From the NCBI RefSeq assembly GCF_000787855.1, contig NZ_BBPQ01000015.1, positions 67,794-131,793 on the forward strand: 64,000 nt of DNA, read 5' to 3'. This document shows positions 58,402-64,000 of this stretch, in pieces (within the stretch, counting starts at the first letter, position 1; each line of letters starts with the position of its first letter). The notes beneath the pieces are model-generated. The model saw nothing but the letters and a program-made list of their open reading frames with translations, did no database searches and was not told the DNA's origin. This stretch comes from Streptacidiphilus anmyonensis. Its GTDB lineage: Bacteria; Actinomycetota; Actinomycetes; Streptomycetales; Streptomycetaceae. The position numbers were made by a program, and so were the translations under genes.

Positions 58402-60041
58402 TCGGTCACCGCCGCGTCGGCACGCAGCGGGAGGTTCTCGATCAGCACGCCGGGGTTGAGCACCCCGGCCGGGTCCAGGGCGCGCTTGACCGCCCGCAGC
58501 GCGTCGACGGCCAGCGGGCCGATCTCGTCGGCGTAGGTGGCCGCGTGGTCGGTGCCGACGCCGTGGTGGTGGCTGATCGCCGCGCCGCTGGTGCGGATCG
58601 CCTCGTTCGCGGCCGACTTGGCGAGGCGCCACTGGGCGAGCGGGTCGTCGGTCTGGGCGCAGGCGACGGTGAAGTACAGCGAGGCGCCGGTCTCGTACAG
58701 GTGCGAGATGTGGCACAGCACCAGCGGCGGCGTGCCCTGCGCGGTGAGCGCGTCGGTGAGCGCCGAGGTGACCGCGGCGCGCAGCGCGTGCAGGTTCGAC
58801 CAGAAGGTGACCGTCTCCAGCGTCTCGATCAGCACGCCCTCGTCGAGCAGCGGGTCGCGCAGGTAGGGGGCGCGGTAGCGGCCCTGCCGCCAGGCCTCGC
58901 CGCCCTCGGGGCCGAGCGGCTCGCCGCCCGCCTCGCGCAGCACGGCCGTGGCGCCGGCGCGGCGCGCCTCGACGTCGGCGGCGGTGCCCTCGTAGCCGGT
59001 GACGGCGAGGCAGCCGCCCGGGCCGCCGCCGAACATGGCGGACGGGTCGGCCAGGTTGATGCCGGTCTCGGCCTCGTCGGACAGCCGCAGCACGGTCGGC
59101 TCCGGGCCGTCCTGGACCAGGCGGCGCAGCGCGGCGGCGCCGGTCTCGAAGTCGGGGAAGCGCCAGGACTCGAAGATCCGGACCTCGGGCCTGGGCCGCA
59201 CCCGGACGGTGACCGAGGTGATCACGCCGAGGGTGCCCTCCGAGCCGAGGACCAGCTGCCGCAGGTCCGGCCCGGCGGCCGACTTGGGGGCGGTGCCGAG
59301 GACGACGGTGCCGCGCGGGGTGGCCAGGGTGAGGCCGACGACCATCTCGTCGAAGCGCCCGTACCCGGCCGAGGACTGGCCGGCGGAGCGGGCGGCGGCG
59401 TAGCCGCCGATGCTGGCGCCCTCGTAGGACTGCGGGAAGTGGCCGAGGGTGAAGCCCTCCGCGCCGAGCGCGGCCTCGACGGCCGGTCCGCGCATGCCCG
59501 CCTGGAGCGTGGCGGTGCGGGAGACCGCGTCGACCGCCAGGACCGCGTCCAGCCGCTTCAGGTCGAGCGCGACGACGCCCGCGAAGCCCGCGCGGGCCGG
59601 GGCCAGGCCGCCGACGACGGAGGTGCCGCCGGAGTACGGGACGACGGCGACGCCGCGCTCGCCGCACAGCTGAAGCAGCGTCACCACCTCGTCGTGCGAG
59701 GCGGGGTAGAGGACCGCGTCCGGCGCGTCGGAGGCGTCGCCGGAGCGGAGCTTCAGCAGGTCCGGGGTGGACCAGCCGCGGGTGTGCGCCAGCCGGGCCT
59801 CGTGGGCGGAGCTGACGTGCTCCTCGCCGACGACCGCGGCGAACTCGGCCAGCGTCGCGGCGTCGAGGGCGACGTCCGGCAGCGTGATCCCGGCCGGCTC
59901 CAGGGCGGGCGCGGGCTGCTTCACGCCGAACGCGGCGAGCGTCTCCTTGGCGGCGGCGGGCAGGTGCGCCGCGTGCGCGGGGTCGCCCCAGCGGAAGGGG
60001 TGGAACGCCACGACGGGCAGGTCGTTCTCGGACGCGGTCAT
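58398..60041 (-). CDS. FAD-binding oxidase, alkylglycerone-phosphate-synthase-like
   Basis: A 547-residue PCMH-type flavoprotein. The FAD domain includes VVPYSGGTSVVGGL (near 130), PQSYEGASIGGYAAARSAGQSS and LGSEGTLGVITSV; the C-terminal cap has CHISHLYETGASLYFT and SGAAISHHHGVGTDHA, the histidine-rich run used by alkyldihydroxyacetonephosphate synthases. AGPS swaps an acyl for an alkyl chain on dihydroxyacetone phosphate, the first step to ether lipids; glycolate-oxidase-type dehydrogenases are the alternative. It overlaps a lipid-kinase gene and is divergent from a TetR gene. ATG at 60041 follows GAGGA. Confidence 0.88.
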   Translation of the reverse strand: MTASENDLPVVAFHPFRWGDPAHAAHLPAAAKETLAAFGVKQPAPALEPAGITLPDVALDAATLAEFAAVVGEEHVSSAHEARLAHTRGWSTPDLLKLRSGDASDAPDAVLYPASHDEVVTLLQLCGERGVAVVPYSGGTSVVGGLAPARAGFAGVVALDLKRLDAVLAVDAVSRTATLQAGMRGPAVEAALGAEGFTLGHFPQSYEGASIGGYAAARSAGQSSAGYGRFDEMVVGLTLATPRGTVVLGTAPKSAAGPDLRQLVLGSEGTLGVITSVTVRVRPRPEVRIFESWRFPDFETGAAALRRLVQDGPEPTVLRLSDEAETGINLADPSAMFGGGPGGCLAVTGYEGTAADVEARRAGATAVLREAGGEPLGPEGGEAWRQGRYRAPYLRDPLLDEGVLIETLETVTFWSNLHALRAAVTSALTDALTAQGTPPLVLCHISHLYETGASLYFTVACAQTDDPLAQWRLAKSAANEAIRTSGAAISHHHGVGTDHAATYADEIGPLAVDALRAVKRALDPAGVLNPGVLIENLPLRADAAVTE

Positions 60042-60090
60042 GGAGCTGTCCTCGGCTGGGTCGGAACTGGTCGGGTGCGGGCGGAGGGCC

Positions 60091-60113
60091 CGCTGATACA
60101 CTTCTACATGTGA
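60091..60113. promoter_or_regulatory. TetR promoter and likely shared operator
   Basis: TACACT (60097-60102) is a -10 box seven bases before the GTG at 60110, suggesting a leaderless tetR message. CAC (60099-60101) and the following TTCTACATGTG give a loosely symmetric site in the 68-base gap between the divergent AGPS-like and TetR genes, the likely TetR target. Confidence 0.45.
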
Positions 60114-60739
60114 TGTCGCAGCGAATCAACAGCACGGGCGAGCTGAAGGCCGCGAACGCCATTCCCGAGGAGCAGATCCTCGACGCGGCCTACCGCCTGC
60201 TGCTCACCATCGGCCCGCAGCGGATGACCATGGCCGACCTGGCCCGCCAGGCGGGCGTGTCGCGCGCCACCCTCTACCGGCGCTGGGGCTCGGTGCGCGA
60301 GGTGCTGGCCACGCTCACCATCCGCGCCTGGACCGAGCTCGCCGAGGAGGCCTTCCCGCCCGGCGCGCGCACCGAGGTCACCCGCGCCCGCATCGTCGAG
60401 GGCGTGGTGACGCTCGCGCGCGGCATCCGCACGCACGAGCTGCTGCGCACGATCATCGCGACGGACCCCGAGTTCCTCACGCCCTACCTGCTCAAGCGCC
60501 GCGGCACCAACACCGACCACCAGCTGGCGCTGCTGGAGCTGGCGCTCGCCGCGGGCATCGCCGACGGTTCGGTGCGCGAGGAGGATCCGGCGCTGCTGGC
60601 CCGCTCGGTGCTGCTCACCACCTGGTCCTTCACGCTGACCGGGCCCGTGCTCGCGGGCTCCGCCGACGGCACGGGCCCGGAGATGGACCGGCTCGACGCC
60701 GAGCTGGCCCGCCTGCTCGACCGCTACCTCGCCCCCTGA
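60110..60739 (+). CDS. TetR family transcriptional regulator
   Basis: A 209-residue regulator with an HTH at about 20-65 (ILDAAYRLLLTIGPQRMTMADLA, ARQAGVSRATLYRRWGSVREVL) and an all-helical ligand domain. The GTG at 60110 fits the predicted leaderless start; ATG at 60113 is the other choice. It is divergent from the AGPS-like/lipid-kinase operon and 50 bases upstream of GlpD, so it probably controls both sides in response to a lipid or glycerol-phosphate intermediate. Confidence 0.9.
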   Translation: MMSQRINSTGELKAANAIPEEQILDAAYRLLLTIGPQRMTMADLARQAGVSRATLYRRWGSVREVLATLTIRAWTELAEEAFPPGARTEVTRARIVEGVVTLARGIRTHELLRTIIATDPEFLTPYLLKRRGTNTDHQLALLELALAAGIADGSVREEDPALLARSVLLTTWSFTLTGPVLAGSADGTGPEMDRLDAELARLLDRYLAP

Positions 60740-60789
60740 CCCCACCCAGCGGCCCCTCCCCCACCCGGCCCGGCAGACAGGACGTCCGC

Positions 60790-62343
60790 GTGAACGTGCA
60801 GCACAGCTACTCCGCCTCCCTGAACGCCGCCCGCCGGGCGCGCGAACTCGCCGCGCTGCGCGAGGCCGCCGGCCGGCCGGAGCCGGTCGTCGACGTGCTG
60901 GTCGTCGGCGGCGGCGTCACCGGCGCGGGCGTCGCCCTCGACGCCGCCTCGCGCGGCCTGTCCGTGGTGCTCGCCGAGAAGCACGACCTCGGCTTCGGCA
61001 CCAGCCGCTGGAGCTCCAAGCTGGTCCACGGCGGCCTGCGCTACCTCGCCTCCGGCGCGGTCGGCATCGCGCACGAGAGCGCGGTCGAGCGCGGCGTGCT
61101 GATGGAGCGGACCGCTCCCCACCTGGTCCGCGCCCTGCCGCAGATCGTGCCGCTGCTGCCGGGCACGGGCCTGTCGGGCGCGGCGCTGGTCCGCACCGGG
61201 TTCCTCGCCGGCGACGCGCTGCGGATCGCCGCACGCACCCCGTCGGGGACCCTGCCGCGCTCACGCCGCCTGTCCCGCGCCGAGGTGCTGCGCTACGCGC
61301 CGACTGTCGACGCGGCCGGCCTGCGCGGCGGCCTGGTCTTCTGGGACGGCCAACTGACCGACGACGCCCGCCTGGTGACCGCCATCGCGCGCACCGCCGC
61401 CGCACACGGCGCACAGGTGCTCACCCGATGCTCCGTCAGCGACGCGACCGGGAACGGCGCGACGCTCACCGACGAACTGACGGGAGAGAGCTTCCCGCTG
61501 CGGGCCGCCATGGTCGTCAACGCGGCGGGCGTCTGGGCCGGCGAGGTCACCACCGGCATCACGCTGCGCCCCAGCCGGGGCACCCATCTGGTGTTCCGCC
61601 AGGAGGCCTTCGGCGGCATGACGGCGGGGCTCACCATCCCGATCCCGGGCGAGACCAACCGCTTCGTCCTGGCCCTGCCCGCCCCCGACGACCGCGTCTA
61701 CGTCGGCCTGACCGACGAGGAGGCCCCCGGCCCGATCCCCGACGTGCCCGAGCCGACGGACGCGGAGATCGAGTTCCTGCTGCGCACCCTCAACACCGCG
61801 CTGCGCGCCCCGCTTTCGCGCGAGGACGTGATCGGCGTCTTCGCGGGCCTGCGCCCGCTGCTGGACACCGGCTCCGGCCGCACCGCCGACGTCTCCCGCA
61901 AGCACGCCGTGCTCACCGCCCCCGACGGCCTGGTCACCGTCGTCGGCGGCAAGCTCACCACCTACCGCCGCATGGCCGAGGACGCCCTCGACGCCGTCCT
62001 CACCGCCAACGGGCGCACCGCGGCCCCCTGCCGCACCCGCTCCCTCCCCCTCGTCGGCGCGGCCGACCGCGCCACCCTCTCCCACGTCAAGGCCCCGCTG
62101 CGCCTGGTCCAGCGCTACGGCACCGAGGCCGTCGACGTGCTCGCCGAGGCGGGCGGCGACCCGGCGCTGCTGCGCCCGATCGCCCCCGGCACGCAGACGA
62201 CGATGGCCGAACTGCGCTACGCCGTCCGCCACGAGGGCGCCCTCGACGCCTCCGACCTGCTCGACCGCCGCACCCGCATCGGTCTCGCGCCCGAGGCCCG
62301 CGCCGCCGCCCTCAAGGCGGCCGAGGCCGCCCTCGCGGACTGA
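60790..62343 (+). CDS. glpD: glycerol-3-phosphate dehydrogenase/oxidase
   Basis: A 517-residue FAD-linked glycerol-3-phosphate dehydrogenase of the GlpD/DAO class. The FAD motif VLVVGGGVTGAGVALDAASRG (near 38) and KHDLGFGTSRWSSKLVHGGLRYL are diagnostic, as are RPSRGTHLVF and VIGVFAGLRPLL. It oxidises glycerol-3-phosphate to dihydroxyacetone phosphate at the membrane, passing electrons to quinone. That product is a precursor of acyl-DHAP, the substrate of the AGPS-like enzyme next door. GTG at 60790 follows AGGAC. It is close behind TetR and probably co-transcribed. Confidence 0.93.
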   Translation: MNVQHSYSASLNAARRARELAALREAAGRPEPVVDVLVVGGGVTGAGVALDAASRGLSVVLAEKHDLGFGTSRWSSKLVHGGLRYLASGAVGIAHESAVERGVLMERTAPHLVRALPQIVPLLPGTGLSGAALVRTGFLAGDALRIAARTPSGTLPRSRRLSRAEVLRYAPTVDAAGLRGGLVFWDGQLTDDARLVTAIARTAAAHGAQVLTRCSVSDATGNGATLTDELTGESFPLRAAMVVNAAGVWAGEVTTGITLRPSRGTHLVFRQEAFGGMTAGLTIPIPGETNRFVLALPAPDDRVYVGLTDEEAPGPIPDVPEPTDAEIEFLLRTLNTALRAPLSREDVIGVFAGLRPLLDTGSGRTADVSRKHAVLTAPDGLVTVVGGKLTTYRRMAEDALDAVLTANGRTAAPCRTRSLPLVGAADRATLSHVKAPLRLVQRYGTEAVDVLAEAGGDPALLRPIAPGTQTTMAELRYAVRHEGALDASDLLDRRTRIGLAPEARAAALKAAEAALAD

Positions 62344-62376
62344 CCCCGGCCACCCCGCGACCGACATCCGGCCAGG

Positions 62377-63303
62377 TCAGGGCTCGGGGACCGAGACGCA
62401 CTGCGACTGCTTGTCGGTGAAGGTCAGGCAGGCGCGGAGCGCCGGTCCGCCGGGGACGACGGGGACCATGAAGGTGTAGAAGAAGGTCTGCGCCGTGTAG
62501 GGGTCGGGCACGACCCTGGACTGGACGTCGGAACCGGCGGCGATCGAGAGCCGGTCGCCGGCCTGGCTCGACCAGACCCGGGCCCACGCGGCCCCGCACT
62601 GCGCGTTCCAGCGGATCTCGACCTCCGCGCCCTGCGAGAGCCGGAAGATCCCGAGGCTCAGCGGGTTCACCCCGCAGTTCATCGCCGTCGGGTCGCCTCC
62701 GTCGCACGCCCTGCCGACGCAGCCGACGGCGCCGGCGGCGCCGTCGGAGGCCGTCGCGGAGGCGGCGGCGACAGGGCCGCGGCGCCCGGCGCCGAGGCCC
62801 TGCCAGACAACGACGCCGACGGCGGCGAGCAGCGCGAGCACCCCCAGCAGGGCCAGCAGGGCCCGCTTTCCCGGACCGCGCTGCGGGCCGTGCTCCAACA
62901 CGTCGGTCGCGACCGGCTCGATCGACCCCGCGGACACAGCCGCCACCGACGACGCCGACGACGCGGCCGGCGCGGTCGAGGCGACGTGGCGAGCCGCCGG
63001 CTCGGAGGCGGGCGGCGGCTCAGCGGCCGACCGCTCCGGCGCGGAGACGGCGTCGCGCTGGTTCCAGGCCGCCTCGGCGACGGTCCACAGCGCCCGGAAG
63101 CGCTCCTCGGGCTCGCCCACGAGCGCGCACAGATGCTGGACGGCCTGCCACGGCGGCAGAGCCTTGCCCCCCAGGTAACGCCCCCAGGACGACTTGCTGA
63201 AGGGAGTGCGCTCGGCCAGCGCCGCCAGGCTCAGGTCGTGACGAGCCCGAAGGCGCTGCAGCTCCGCGGCCAGGACGGTGCACGCGGCCGGCGTGCCGGT
63301 CAT
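62377..63303 (-). CDS. HTH-membrane protein with DUF2690 domain
   Basis: A 308-residue protein. An XRE-like HTH (about 12-60; LAAELQRLRARHDLSLAALAERT, SKSSWGRYLGGKALPPW) is followed by an Ala/Ser-rich linker, a membrane helix (about 150-170; ALLALLGVLALLAAVGVVVW) and an outside domain with CVGRACDGGDPTAMNCGV, the DUF2690 signature. The layout puts the DNA-binding part inside and a Cys-rich sensor outside. Its ATG overlaps the stop of the upstream gene (ATGA), so they are coupled and likely work together. Function unknown. Confidence 0.85.
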   Translation of the reverse strand: MTGTPAACTVLAAELQRLRARHDLSLAALAERTPFSKSSWGRYLGGKALPPWQAVQHLCALVGEPEERFRALWTVAEAAWNQRDAVSAPERSAAEPPPASEPAARHVASTAPAASSASSVAAVSAGSIEPVATDVLEHGPQRGPGKRALLALLGVLALLAAVGVVVWQGLGAGRRGPVAAASATASDGAAGAVGCVGRACDGGDPTAMNCGVNPLSLGIFRLSQGAEVEIRWNAQCGAAWARVWSSQAGDRLSIAAGSDVQSRVVPDPYTAQTFFYTFMVPVVPGGPALRACLTFTDKQSQCVSVPEP

Positions 63304-64000
63304 CCGCGCAGGGCCGCCCAGGTCTGCGGACCCACCTGGCCGTCGACGTCGATGTGGTGCGCCAACTGCTCCTGGATGACCGCGTGCAGGGTCATCGGCC
63401 CGAACGCGCCGTCGATGCCGCCGGGAGAGATGCCCGCGTGCTGGAGCAGGCACTGGATCTCGGCGACCTCGGGACCGGCGTCGCCGTCCATCACCAGGTC
63501 GCTGACCGTCGCGCTGTTGCCCGCGAACCACTGTCCGCCGGACTGCTGGTACGTGCAGCGGTAGGCCACCGGGGACTTCGCGGGCGGCTTGGCGACCGCG
63601 GCGGGCGCCGCCGAGGCCGTCGTGGTGCTCCACGGCTGGACGACGGCCAGCGTGATCGCCGCGCCGACCAGGGCGGAGACCACGGACGTCAGCGCGGTCC
63701 GCAGGTCAGGGAGCCGGCGACGCGCCGGCTCCGGCGCGTCCTCCAGTGCCTGCGGGTCGGACCACCCCTGCTCCGCTTCGGCCTCCTCCTCCGTCGTGGC
63801 CGACGGTCCGGCGGGCCTCCAGGCCTGCTGCGCCGCGTCCTGGAGAGCGGAGACGGTGGCGGCCTCGGCTCCCGCCAACTCCACCAGCTTCTGCACCGCC
63901 TCACGCGGCGCCAGCGCCCGTCCACCGAAGTAGCGCTGCCAGGACGCCTCGCTGTATCCGGTGCGGTCGGCCACCTGGACCACGCTCAGGCCGGTTTCGT
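63300..64000 (-). CDS. HTH-membrane protein with peptidoglycan-binding domain, partial
   Basis: The reading frame runs into the window end, so the N-terminus is missing. What remains (about 233 residues) has the last part of an XRE-like HTH (SVVQVADRTGYSEASWQRYFGG), a membrane helix (about TALTSVVSALVGAAITLAVV), and a C-terminal peptidoglycan-binding domain (GPEVAEIQCLLQHAGI, GIDGAFGPMTLHAVI, VDGQVGPQTWAAL). It is thus a DNA-binding protein tethered at the membrane with a cell-wall sensor outside. The next gene downstream overlaps it by four bases and has the same plan with a DUF2690 sensor. Confidence 0.85.
   Translation of the reverse strand, partial: ETGLSVVQVADRTGYSEASWQRYFGGRALAPREAVQKLVELAGAEAATVSALQDAAQQAWRPAGPSATTEEEAEAEQGWSDPQALEDAPEPARRRLPDLRTALTSVVSALVGAAITLAVVQPWSTTTASAAPAAVAKPPAKSPVAYRCTYQQSGGQWFAGNSATVSDLVMDGDAGPEVAEIQCLLQHAGISPGGIDGAFGPMTLHAVIQEQLAHHIDVDGQVGPQTWAALRG

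Noticed and set aside
1-64000. CRISPR arrays, tRNA/rRNA genes, insertion sequences or prophage
   Set aside because: No regular spaced repeats, tRNA-like cloverleaf, rRNA segments, transposase, integrase or phage structural motifs were seen on either strand.

Overview
The window is very GC-rich DNA with dense, mostly short-spaced genes, many GTG starts, leaderless-looking promoters and 4-base ATGA/GTGA gene overlaps. Together with marker families (481-aa GapDH, HelR with a rifamycin-associated element, SAV_915 family, DUF2690 HTH-membrane proteins, RAE/REP-like inverted repeats) this points to a Streptomycetaceae chromosome (Streptomyces, Kitasatospora or Streptacidiphilus). I see no tRNA, rRNA, CRISPR array, insertion sequence or phage gene.

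Layout. 1-9.5 kb: partial alpha/beta hydrolase, HIT protein, a GH1 beta-glucosidase with a sugar-type MFS importer, a DUF421 membrane protein, an SDR with its TetR regulator and a sharp operator, a truncated MFS pseudogene behind an orphan palindrome, a GlxA-type AraC regulator divergent from a tiny membrane protein, and an ABC exporter. 9.5-20 kb: gap, a large secreted penicillin-acylase-like hydrolase, a SAV_915/diaminopimelate decarboxylase-like pair, a flavin-binding split-barrel protein, a mycothiol-dependent isomerase-like protein and an acyl-CoA ligase. 20-28 kb: a secreted-hydrolase/ABC-ATPase fusion plus its permease, and an XRE-cupin regulator divergent from a CxxC flavoprotein fused to a methyltransferase, with a perfect operator between them.

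28-41.3 kb is a carbohydrate-utilisation island: secreted GH64 beta-1,3-glucanase and GH3 enzyme built from near-identical discoidin modules behind a promoter flanked by two LacI-type palindromes; a LacI repressor; a secreted ricin-lectin protein; an S41 peptidase; a ROK kinase; and a secreted GH27 alpha-galactosidase with a ricin lectin. The enzymes would release glucose and galactose from beta-glucans and galactosides outside the cell, and the ROK and LacI proteins would process or sense the sugars inside.

41.6-50 kb: a long HPF-type ribosome-hibernation protein, a two-component system divergent from an MMPL exporter/DUF2993 pair, a second (NarL/LuxR-type) two-component system, and an acyltransferase. 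51-56 kb: DUF1023 secreted hydrolase, PfkB kinase, HelR (RNA polymerase-protecting helicase-like ATPase) with its RAE, and a small secreted transglycosylase with a long, highly structured leader. 56-64 kb: LLM flavin oxidoreductase, an AGPS-like FAD enzyme overlapping a lipid kinase, divergent from a TetR and a GlpD (a possible glycerolipid or ether-lipid locus), then two overlapping HTH-transmembrane genes, the last cut by the window end.
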